Part shown: one piece after another, positions 26,570 to 32,373 of the stretch
How positions within the stretch are numbered: the stretch's first letter is position 1
Layout of the letters: each line of letters starts with the position of its first letter
Assembly: GCA_021734245.1 (NCBI GenBank)
Contig: JAIPJH010000028.1
Coordinates: 1 to 32,373, forward strand
DNA length: 32,373 bases
Direction: 5' to 3'
Origin: Candidatus Cloacimonadota bacterium
GTDB lineage: Bacteria; Cloacimonadota; Cloacimonadia; Cloacimonadales; TCS61
The notes under the pieces: generated by a model
Databases searched by the model: none
Seen by the model: the letters and a program-made list of their open reading frames with translations, nothing else
What the model was told of the DNA's origin: nothing
Translations under genes and position numbers: made by a program

Positions 26570-27417
26570 TTTCTCTTTTTCCTTATATTATATCGAATTA
26601 TTATTGCTACAGTACTAACCAGTAAGACCAATGCCAGAAGTACAACTGCAGTTCCATAAGCTATTGGAACTTGTTTATCGGCATGAGCACCTTCCGTCAT
26701 CAATGCATAAATATGATAGGGAAGAGCCATCACTTCATCCATTACGCTGGTGGGAAGGTGACGAGTATAAAAAGTAGCTGCAGTGAACAGGATCGGAGCA
26801 GTTTCTCCTGCTACGCGACCAATGCTGATGATTGCACCGGTTAATATATTGGGTAGTGCGGTTGGCAGTATGACCCTTAAAATTGTCTGTCTTTCTGTAG
26901 CTCCCAGAGCCAGAGATGCTTCTCTGAAATCATGAGGAACACTACGCAGAGCTTCTTCACTGGCGTTTATCATCACAGGAAGTGCCAGAATTGCCAAAGT
27001 AAGCGATCCTGCCAGCATCGATACATCCATCTGGAAAAGCTGCACGAATACTGCCATCCCAAATAAACCGTAAATAATGGAAGGAACACCAGCCAGAGTG
27101 TTTACTGCAATTCTAACCAGCTTTACGAACCAGGCCGGTTTTGCATAACTTACCATATAAATCGCTGTGAAAACGCCTAGCGGGAGTGCGATCAAAATTG
27201 AAAGAATCGTTAAATAGAAAGTTCCCATTATTGCCGGAAAAATTCCACCTTCGGTCATAAATCTGCGGGGAGATTCTGTAAGGAATGACCAGGTGACCAC
27301 TTTCCCGCCTTTACTGAAAATAACATAAAGGAACATGATCAGGAAAATAGCTGTGATCGCAATAAAAAGACGAAGCGCATTTACACCTAAAAACTGTTTT
27401 AATTCTCTTTTGTTCAT
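26563..27417 (-). CDS. pstA: Phosphate ABC transporter permease PstA
   Basis: A 284-residue inner-membrane permease with six predicted membrane helices and the ATPase-coupling EAA loop [21 protein letters not shown]. PstA forms the translocation pore with PstC. GAAGG lies 8 nt before the ATG. That ATG overlaps the stop of the repeat-derived ORF at 27414-27845 (ATGA). In most genomes pstA follows pstC directly; here 424 bp separate them. Confidence 0.96.
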   Translation of the reverse strand: MNKRELKQFLGVNALRLFIAITAIFLIMFLYVIFSKGGKVVTWSFLTESPRRFMTEGGIFPAIMGTFYLTILSILIALPLGVFTAIYMVSYAKPAWFVKLVRIAVNTLAGVPSIIYGLFGMAVFVQLFQMDVSMLAGSLTLAILALPVMINASEEALRSVPHDFREASLALGATERQTILRVILPTALPNILTGAIISIGRVAGETAPILFTAATFYTRHLPTSVMDEVMALPYHIYALMTEGAHADKQVPIAYGTAVVLLALVLLVSTVAIIIRYNIRKKRKW

Positions 27418-27845
27418 AAATAAACCTTCACTAAATCGTCATTCTGCCTGCCAAGCCGAAGCCGAGCAAAGGCTGGACGTTTCTTGCACGTTGTTGTTAT
27501 TTCTTCGTGCCGCTTTGCCGGTACAGGTGGGAAGATTCTCGTCATCAAGGAATCCAGGTCAGTTTCCCTTTTATGTGTCGCTTTTGAAAGCAGAACGTCA
27601 CTTTCCTCAGTTTTTTCTAGGGGGGAAGTCCCGAGGTCATCCTGAGTGATTCGGCTTCTGCCGAATTGTATCGAAGGATCGGGACAGAGGGGTTTTGTTA
27701 GTTCAATAATAAATGATTTAAATTTAATCGAACCCCCTCCCAGTGGAATATCCATAGGATTCCACGGGATAAATTTTATTCCCCCTTCTAAGGGGGACAT
27801 TGCATAAGACTCTCCAAAAATAAATAATTTTTTATCGATCATCAT
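27414..27845 (-). CDS. Repeat-derived ORF joining pstC and pstA
   Basis: A 143-codon frame that fills the pstC-pstA gap exactly. Its ATG overlaps the pstC stop (ATGA) and its TGA overlaps the pstA start (ATGA). The DNA consists of modules of the dispersed repeat family. The peptide shares SPLEGGIKFIPW, MDIPLGGGS, IELT.P and FPPV.AK...E with the ORF between pstS and pstC. It has no signal peptide, membrane helix or recognised domain. It may be a non-functional filler kept open because ribosome passage protects the operon from polarity, or a real small protein. I lean to the former. Confidence 0.35.
   Translation of the reverse strand: MMIDKKLFIFGESYAMSPLEGGIKFIPWNPMDIPLGGGSIKFKSFIIELTKPLCPDPSIQFGRSRITQDDLGTSPLEKTEESDVLLSKATHKRETDLDSLMTRIFPPVPAKRHEEITTTCKKRPAFARLRLGRQNDDLVKVYL
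27437..27540. repeat. Dispersed mosaic repeat, copy 4 (inside the pst operon)
   Basis: The GTCATTCTGCCTGCC module is joined to AAGCCG...GGCTGGACGTTTCTTG and GCCGGTACAGGTGGGAAG. The 50-bp palindromic unit is missing from this copy. Confidence 0.75.
27628..27685. repeat. Nested cruciform-like palindrome
   Basis: Three nested stems share one axis: GTCCCGA/TCGGGAC (27628-27634 with 27679-27685), ATCCT/AGGAT (27639 and 27675) and ATTCGGC/GCCGAAT (27649-27655 with 27660-27666). It lies within the repeat-filled pstC-pstA spacer. Confidence 0.7.
27687..27800. repeat. Second repeat module, copy A
   Basis: Begins GTTTTGTTAGTTCAATA and carries CGAACCCCCTCCCAGTGG, a hairpin GTGGAAT/ATTCCAC (27743-27765) and a perfect hairpin CCCCCTT-CT-AAGGGGG (27781-27796). 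It closely matches 28989-29100 in the neighbouring spacer, in the same orientation. Confidence 0.85.
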
Positions 27846-28714
27846 GTCTGATTCCTTTTCTTTTGGAAAACAAACTCTGTTATCAGGTTTGTGATAAACG
27901 TAATAATAAATAATACTACTGCAATTCCAAACAGTGCATGAAAATGCGGACTGCCAAAAACAGTCTCGCCCATTTCGGCGGCAATTGTAGCTGTCATTGG
28001 TCGTACAGGATCGAACATGCTGGTTGGAATCTGAGCTGCGCCACCGGCAACCATGATTACTACCATTGTTTCTCCGATCGCTCTACCAAATCCTAAAATG
28101 ATACTTCCCAAAACTCCTGAACGAGCTGCTGGAAGCACAACGCGCACTATAGTTTCCCAACGATTTGCACCCAAAGCAAGCGAGGCTTCTCTCAAACTTT
28201 TGGGTACCGTAGAAAGTGCATCTTCGCTCATGCTGGAAACTATCGGTACAACCATAATCCCCAGGATTATAGAAGCAGAAAGTGCATTCAAACCTGTGGG
28301 AATTCCAAAAACTTTTATTAAAAATGGTGATAGGAATGCCATTCCAAAAAGGCCATAAACCACAGAAGGAATTCCAGCCAGAAGTTCGATGATCGGTTTT
28401 ATTATTTCTTTTGTTCTCGGACCGGCAATTTCTGAAATATAAATGGCAGAACCAAGACCGAGAGGTATGGAAATAACCAAAGCTCCGGCAGTTACAACCA
28501 GCGATCCCACAATCAGAGAAAGAATTCCAAAATCCGGCGGATACATGGTGGGATGCCATTTTGTGCTTCCTATAAAATCTTTTAATTTTATAAGATTGAG
28601 GATCGGAATACCTTCGGTAAACAGACTGAAAATGATTCCAAAAAGTGCAACTATGGTGAATAAGGAAGCGATGTAGGTGATGCTTTTAAATATTTTTTCT
28701 TTATAATTATTCAT
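27842..28714 (-). CDS. pstC: Phosphate ABC transporter permease PstC
   Basis: A 290-residue inner-membrane permease with six predicted helices. It has the periplasmic W-H-P region after the first helix and the EAA loop [21 protein letters not shown] that docks PstB. AIGETMVV in the fifth helix region is typical of PstC. GGGAG lies 7 nt before the ATG. Both neighbouring spacers are filled with repeat modules (431 bp before, 424 bp after). Confidence 0.96.
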   Translation of the reverse strand: MNNYKEKIFKSITYIASLFTIVALFGIIFSLFTEGIPILNLIKLKDFIGSTKWHPTMYPPDFGILSLIVGSLVVTAGALVISIPLGLGSAIYISEIAGPRTKEIIKPIIELLAGIPSVVYGLFGMAFLSPFLIKVFGIPTGLNALSASIILGIMVVPIVSSMSEDALSTVPKSLREASLALGANRWETIVRVVLPAARSGVLGSIILGFGRAIGETMVVIMVAGGAAQIPTSMFDPVRPMTATIAAEMGETVFGSPHFHALFGIAVVLFIITFITNLITEFVFQKKRNQT

Positions 28715-28723
28715 GAGTTACTC

Positions 28724-28922
28724 CCGTCATTCTGCCTGCCCTGTGGAATGCAGCTTTGCTGCTGGTTTTTCCAATTCCACCGGGCCTGCCCTGTGGAATG
28801 CAGCTTTGCTGCTGATTTTTCCAATTCCACCGGGCCTGCCAAGTCGTAGCAGAGCAAAGGCTGGACGTATCTTGCACGATGTTCTAACGGCTTCGTAATA
28901 CTTTGCCGTAACAGGTGGGAAG
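28724..28922. repeat. Dispersed mosaic repeat, copy 5, with tandem 50-bp unit
   Basis: The most complete copy. The 50-bp palindromic unit occurs twice in direct tandem (28741-28790 and 28791-28840) with a single base difference. The GGCTGGACGTATCTTG module and TTTGCCGTAACAGGTGGGAAG follow. Confidence 0.9.
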
Positions 28923-29149
28923 AATTTATTTATCAAAAAATCCTGTTTAGCTCCCCTTCGTAAGGGGAGAAGTCGACGCAGTCGACAGATGGGTTCTGTT
29001 AGTTCAATAGTTAATGTTTTAATATTAAACGAACCCCCTCCCAGTGGAATATCCATATGATTCCACGGGATAAATTTTATTCCACCTTCTAAAGGGGACT
29101 TATCATTGGGAACCTCAGAAAGACGATTATGATAAATATTATTCATCAC
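28727..29149 (-). CDS. Repeat-derived ORF joining pstS and pstC
   Basis: A 140-codon frame whose GTG overlaps the pstS stop (GTGA) and which ends 12 bp before pstC. It consists of the same repeat modules as the 27414-27845 ORF, read in the same frame. Shared blocks are SPLEGGIKFIPW, MDIPLGGGS, IELT.P and FPPVTAKYYEAVRT followed by RPAFA. There is no domain or signal. As with its sibling, it may only serve to keep ribosomes moving through the spacer. Probability of a functional protein is low. Confidence 0.3.
   Translation of the reverse strand: MMNNIYHNRLSEVPNDKSPLEGGIKFIPWNHMDIPLGGGSFNIKTLTIELTEPICRLRRLLPLRRGAKQDFLINKFFPPVTAKYYEAVRTSCKIRPAFALLRLGRPGGIGKISSKAAFHRAGPVELEKPAAKLHSTGQAE
28989..29100. 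repeat. Second repeat module, copy B
   Basis: Matches 27687-27800: GGGTTCTGTTAGTTCAATAG, CGAACCCCCTCCCAGTGG, the GTGGAAT/ATTCCAC hairpin, then GGATAAATTTTATTCC. Its final hairpin has decayed (CCACCTTCTAAAGGGG). Confidence 0.85.
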
Positions 29150-29970
29150 TTAATCCTTACATAACCTTGTTCTTCCACGCTTTTCTGTCCTTCTTCCGAC
29201 AAAATATAATCGATGAATTCCAAAGCGGGTTTGCGAGGTTGGGAAGATGTGTACATATATAATAATCTGGTTAATCTGTATTCATTTGATTGAGCTGTTT
29301 CGTTGTTGGGAAAAACACCATCGATGGAAAGAGTTTTCAATTCATCATTCACATATCCCAATCCAATATATCCGATAGCTCCCGGCGTGTAACTTACGGT
29401 TGTAGCAACAGCATTATTCGAAGCTAATCGCATGGAATTTTCTTTAACCTGGGAACTGTCTAAAACCACTTCATTGAAAACCAGGAAAGAACCGGAAGAA
29501 ACATCTCGAGAAATAACAATGATCTCCATGTCTTTTCCTCCAATTTCTTTCCAGTTGTTTATTTTTCCGGAATAGATGGATTTCAATTCTTGCATGCTAA
29601 GATTTGTTAAGGGATTATTTTTGTGAACTACAATTGAAATAGCATCTTTGGCGATAGCAGTTTCGATGAGATCGGAGTCCTTTTCCTCCACCAGATCAGC
29701 TTCTTTATTGGTTATTCTTCTCGAAGCATTTCCGATATCAATGGTTTGATTGATGGCAGATTTGATGCCAATACTGCTGCCGCCGCCACGTACTGAAATA
29801 TTGATCTCGGGATTTTTATCCATATAAGCTTCTGCTGCAGCCTGAACGATCGGTAAAATAGTAGTAGAACCGGCAGTATTAATTGTTGTGGATTTCTGGG
29901 AACAAGCCAGAACCAAAACCAAAACTGCCACTCCGGCCAGTATCAGGATGAGCAACTTTTTTAATATCAT
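29146..29970 (-). CDS. pstS: Phosphate-binding lipoprotein PstS (copy 2)
   Basis: A 274-residue periplasmic phosphate receptor, lipid-anchored through VLAC (C23). It has the short-PstS motifs INTAGSTTILPIVQA, SVRGGGSSIGI, SRDVSSGSF (phosphate-contacting Ser/Arg/Asp loop) and GAIGYIGLGYV. It is a close paralog of the next upstream gene (30038-30850), which carries an ordinary cleavable signal instead of a lipobox. The pair may be a membrane-bound and a free receptor for the same permease. It lies behind the hairpin at 29988-30018. Confidence 0.95.
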   Translation of the reverse strand: MILKKLLILILAGVAVLVLVLACSQKSTTINTAGSTTILPIVQAAAEAYMDKNPEINISVRGGGSSIGIKSAINQTIDIGNASRRITNKEADLVEEKDSDLIETAIAKDAISIVVHKNNPLTNLSMQELKSIYSGKINNWKEIGGKDMEIIVISRDVSSGSFLVFNEVVLDSSQVKENSMRLASNNAVATTVSYTPGAIGYIGLGYVNDELKTLSIDGVFPNNETAQSNEYRLTRLLYMYTSSQPRKPALEFIDYILSEEGQKSVEEQGYVRIK

Positions 29971-29987
29971 AATATCTTCCTAAATTT

Positions 29988-30018
29988 AAAAAAACGGGGA
30001 GACGGGAAAAGCCTCCCC
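29988..30018 (-). terminator. Intercistronic terminator-like hairpin between two pstS genes
   Basis: GGGGAG (29996-30001) pairs with CTCCCC (30013-30018), followed on the minus strand by seven T (29988-29994). It lies 19 bp past the pstS copy 1 stop and 18 bp before the pstS copy 2 start. Partial termination or 3'-end protection here would make porin and first-PstS message more abundant than permease message. Confidence 0.75.
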
Positions 30019-30037
30019 ATTTCGTTAGTTGTTATTT

Positions 30038-30850
30038 TTAGTTTACGCTGATGAATCCTTGTTCTTCAACGAGTTTCTGTCCTTCGGGGGAAAGGATGAA
30101 ATCAATGTATTCTTTTACCAGTCCTTTAGGTTTTCCATTTGTGTACATGTGCAATGTTCGAGCTATAGGATAGGATTTATCTTGAATAGTAATTTTTGTA
30201 GGCATCACGTTGTTCACTTTCACTACATTCACAGAATTGGTGATATAACCGAGTCCGGCATATCCGATAGCACCTGGTGTGCTTTCTACTGTAGAAACAA
30301 CAGCATTATTGGAAGCAAGCATCAAAGCACTACTGATTTGGGTAGAACCACTTAGAACCAGAGAGTTGAAAACTTCAAATGTACCGGAAGATACATCACG
30401 GCTGATAATAACAATAGGCATAGAAGGTCCGCCAATGTCTTTCCAGTTGCTGATCTTGCCCATATAAATATCTTTAATTTGCTCAACAGTAAGATTTTTT
30501 ACAAGGTTATCTCTGTGAACAACCATGGCGATTCCGTCGTTTGCCACAACGTTTTCATAAGGATTGATACCGCTTTCACGAGCAGCTGCAATTTCTTTGG
30601 CTTTGATATGACGGGAAGCATCACCGATATCTACTGTGCCAGCCATGATGGAAGCGATACCAACGCTTGATCCGCCACCACGAACTGAGATGTTTACATC
30701 AGGATTTTGATCCATGAAAATCTCGGCTGTAGCTTGAGCGATTGGAAGTACAGTTGTAGACCCGGAAATTGTGATCTGTTTGCCTTTTTTTGCAAAAACC
30801 GGAAAAGCTACCAGGGCTAAAAGGGCTATAATAAGTATAGTTTTTTTCAT
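30038..30850 (-). CDS. pstS: Soluble periplasmic phosphate-binding protein PstS (copy 1)
   Basis: A 270-residue receptor with a type I signal peptide (cut after A20, PVFA), so it is free in the periplasm. Motifs are ISGSTTVLPIAQA, SVRGGGSSVGI, SRDVSSGTF and GAIGYAGLGYI. High overall similarity to the lipoprotein PstS encoded next shows a tandem duplication followed by anchor change. It follows the porin after 15 bp and is followed by an attenuator-like hairpin. It is expected to be the most highly expressed uptake protein here, fed by the porin. Confidence 0.96.
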   Translation of the reverse strand: MKKTILIIALLALVAFPVFAKKGKQITISGSTTVLPIAQATAEIFMDQNPDVNISVRGGGSSVGIASIMAGTVDIGDASRHIKAKEIAAARESGINPYENVVANDGIAMVVHRDNLVKNLTVEQIKDIYMGKISNWKDIGGPSMPIVIISRDVSSGTFEVFNSLVLSGSTQISSALMLASNNAVVSTVESTPGAIGYAGLGYITNSVNVVKVNNVMPTKITIQDKSYPIARTLHMYTNGKPKGLVKEYIDFILSPEGQKLVEEQGFISVN

Positions 30851-30865
30851 TTTAATTACCTCAAT

Positions 30866-31918
30866 TTATTTCTTGTTAATTGTTTCGGAGAAGATCCAGC
30901 GCAGCTGAACCAGAATCTGGTTTACGGCATCAGATTCATCTTCGAAGGTCGTGGTTTCATAGTTGGCCTGAACAAAAAGTACAGGCTTGTTTTTGCTGTC
31001 GCGCAGCATATTGTAATTCACACCGGCGATCAGAGTGTTTTTTCCATCATCATCTGTATCTGTATCAGGATCGTAGATGTCGTAACGAGCAATAATATCG
31101 AACGAATTATTAACTTTAAATACAGGCATTACAGAAATCACAGAAGAAGTTACATCGTCCACTGCATCATCGTTTGGCATGGCTTTTACTTTATTCAAAT
31201 ACTGGCCTAAAACGCTGAACGGACCATAAGCAAACTTGGCAACGCCAGCCATCATGTTGTATTCTTCACGAGCTGGATTGTCGATCATATTTCCGGTTCC
31301 ATCATCTACTTCCTTGTCTTTGACAGTTTTGATCATATAAGAACCGCCGAGAGTAAGACCAACGATCGGAGTTACACGGATGTTTCCCAGGAAGTTCATG
31401 TCTTTGTTGATATCACCTGCTGTTTTCTTGTAGCCTTCACCGTTGTAAACTGCCAGAGCATAAGTTCCCAAGCCGTTTGGAAGATAACCGCTGAATCCCA
31501 TACCATAATCTGTGGAGCTGACAAATTTGTACTTGTCAGATGGATCTTTTTCGATGGTTGTGTAGTTCCAATCATAGATCGTTCCAAAATAAGTTTTCAT
31601 CAAGCCAACAGTAACTTTACTGTTTTTTACGGGAATAAGTTCGCTGAAATCAAGATAAGCATACTTCAGCTTCATACCAACACCGTCGCCCACATCGTCG
31701 CTGAAAAAATCCAGATTGAAGCGTCCCTTGATTTTTCCCGTGAATTTAGGTTCTAAACGCAAATAACCTCTTTTCAGTGCCATCTCATTTTTCTGAACTT
31801 CACCGTCGATTGTTTCATAACTCCAACGATTCCAAAGTTCCATTTTAAGTTTGGTTTCTGCATTCAAAATACCAAAAGCAACAATTGCCAAAATAACGAT
31901 AAAAAGTGTTTTTTTCAC
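30866..31918 (-). CDS. Phosphate-selective porin (OprP/OprO-like)
   Basis: An outer-membrane barrel of 350 residues. I place the start at the GTG at 31918: AGGAGG lies 5 nt upstream and the resulting protein begins with a clean signal peptide (cut after A20, ILNA). The longer ORF would add twelve charged residues before it. The mature part shows alternating strands and LKMELWNRWSYE and RGYLRLEPKF, like the phosphate-selective porin O/P family. It ends QILVQLRWIFSETINKK. Being first in the pst operon and behind the predicted Pho operator supports phosphate or polyphosphate passage. Specificity is inferred from context and weak family resemblance. Confidence 0.85.
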   Translation of the reverse strand: MKKTLFIVILAIVAFGILNAETKLKMELWNRWSYETIDGEVQKNEMALKRGYLRLEPKFTGKIKGRFNLDFFSDDVGDGVGMKLKYAYLDFSELIPVKNSKVTVGLMKTYFGTIYDWNYTTIEKDPSDKYKFVSSTDYGMGFSGYLPNGLGTYALAVYNGEGYKKTAGDINKDMNFLGNIRVTPIVGLTLGGSYMIKTVKDKEVDDGTGNMIDNPAREEYNMMAGVAKFAYGPFSVLGQYLNKVKAMPNDDAVDDVTSSVISVMPVFKVNNSFDIIARYDIYDPDTDTDDDGKNTLIAGVNYNMLRDSKNKPVLFVQANYETTTFEDESDAVNQILVQLRWIFSETINKK

Positions 31919-31969
31919 TCTTTCCTCCTTTTTTTTAAGATGCTGTTGCATCATTTTTTTTCACACCCT

Positions 31970-32024
31970 GTTGTACGATGCGAAAGTTAAAGAAGTATAA
32001 ACGAATTGTTAAGATTGTGTTAAG
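31970..32024 (-). promoter_or_regulatory. Predicted tandem Pho box and promoter of the porin/pst operon
   Basis: On the minus strand four 7-mers repeat every 11 bp: CTTAACA (32024-32018), CTTAACA (32013-32007), GTTTATA (32002-31996) and TTTAACT (31991-31985). Nine bases later comes TACAAC (31975-31970) as a -10. The porin GTG lies 51 bp beyond. The order and kind of repeat (two good, one GTTTANA, one variant) and the 9-nt spacing equal those of the array at 20491-20545. Confidence 0.75.
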
Positions 32025-32140
32025 AAGGATGCTAACATACTGCAATATAGATCATTAGTCTTTGGAAAATATAATATTTAAAATTACATATTTTTTTCAA
32101 CATCATAAAATATTTGACACATTACTCTTTTATCAGAATT

Positions 32141-32169
32141 TTCCGATATTAGCCCAAATCGGAATTTTT
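32141..32169 (+). promoter_or_regulatory. Terminator-like hairpin in a leader region
   Basis: TTCCGAT (32141-32147) pairs perfectly with ATCGGAA (32158-32164) and is followed by five T, then directly by GGAGG of the small ORF at 32181. It could be a leader attenuator or a terminator of upstream antisense transcripts. TTGACA at 32114-32119 may be part of its promoter. Confidence 0.45.
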
Positions 32170-32180
32170 GGAGGTAGCTT

Positions 32181-32279
32181 GTGAATAAAAGGAATTTGAT
32201 ATTATTTTTTCTATTTATAATTATTTTTTATAACATTGAGCTCCCTCTAAAAAGTATCAAAAAAAAACCTTTTCAATAA
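32181..32279 (+). CDS. Short signal-peptide ORF, probably interrupted
   Basis: A 32-residue frame with an excellent ribosome-binding site (GGAGG, 6 nt before GTG). It begins MNKRNLILFFLFIIIFYNIE, a textbook signal peptide or membrane anchor. It then turns into the low-complexity LPLKSIKKKPFQ and stops. This is what a secreted-protein gene cut by an insertion soon after the signal would look like. A genuine small membrane protein is the alternative. Confidence 0.4.
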   Translation: MNKRNLILFFLFIIIFYNIELPLKSIKKKPFQ

Positions 32280-32331
32280 ATATGAATTTTTTCATATTGA
32301 ATCCATAAATAAGTGAAAAAAGGTATTGGTA

Positions 32332-32373
32332 ATGTTTCGAAAAAATAGCGACCATAAACAAATGGATATATTT
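32332..32373 (+). CDS. N-terminus of a gene running off the window, possibly a transposase
   Basis: An ATG preceded by AAAGG opens a frame that is still open at the window end (14 codons, MFRKNSDHKQMDIF). Short polar starts of this kind (MFRKN.xHxQ) recall some insertion-sequence transposases, but 14 residues cannot settle it. An 8-bp palindrome (AATATGAA/TTCATATT, 32279-32298) lies between it and the interrupted small ORF. Confidence 0.3.
   Translation, partial: MFRKNSDHKQMDIF

Noticed and set aside
28741-28840. CRISPR-like array
   Set aside because: Two tandem 50-bp units without spacers are a duplication; no cas genes are present.
31919-31954. N-terminal 12-codon extension of the porin
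   Set aside because: It contains the AGGAGG for the inner GTG and would put charged residues before the signal peptide.

Overview
The window looks like chromosomal DNA of an AT-rich, diderm bacterium of the Fibrobacterota-Chlorobiota-Bacteroidota (FCB) superphylum. The evidence is a type IX-style C-terminal sorting domain on the first gene, several outer-membrane barrel proteins, and Gram-negative signal peptides and lipoboxes. A Cloacimonadota-like lineage is my best guess from the overall protein style. That is an impression, not a computed placement.

Layout. Positions 2-667 hold the 3' end of a secreted, T9SS-sorted surface protein. Next is a 0.75 kb gap full of imperfect palindromes, with a CAT-anticodon tRNA and its terminator. 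From 8807 down to 1576 on the minus strand lies an extended macromolecular-synthesis operon: rpsU, yqeY, a hairpin terminator, cvpA, mutS2, dnaG, rpoD. Divergent from it is a PpiD-like periplasmic folding protein, whose bidirectional terminator is shared with a convergent thioredoxin. From 11461 to 20162 runs a plus-strand series. It starts with a TPR-GAF-HD-GYP sensor and a free-standing HD-GYP protein. Then come a NifS-like cysteine desulfurase, a patatin-POTRA-barrel (PlpD/type Vd) protein, a CYTH-GNAT fusion and a small barrel protein, all with 1-4 nt overlaps or a 2 nt gap. An integral-membrane DUF3267-type HExxH protein follows. Next is a two-domain PHP-glycosyltransferase (20574-22925), bracketed by repeat-rich gaps. 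The last 9 kb is a minus-strand phosphate-uptake operon: outer-membrane porin, pstS, pstS, pstC, pstA, pstB, phoU, a third pstS, a second phoU, terminator.

The most notable observation is that the PHP-glycosyltransferase and the porin/pst operon carry the same promoter architecture. Each has four 7-mers of the CTTAACA type spaced exactly 11 bp apart, with a -10-like hexamer 9 nt after the last one. This matches how tandem Pho boxes are built in other bacteria. It puts the PHP-GT4 fusion in the same inferred phosphate-starvation regulon. A phosphoesterase-type domain fused to a lipid-type GT4 glycosyltransferase suggests phosphate-saving membrane lipid remodelling by a single polypeptide. That function is inferred.

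A second theme is a mosaic repeat family that fills the large gaps and has also entered the pst operon twice. There it forms open reading frames that join the flanking pst genes through start/stop overlaps. At the right edge a short signal-peptide ORF ends abruptly, followed by the start of another gene that may be a transposase.
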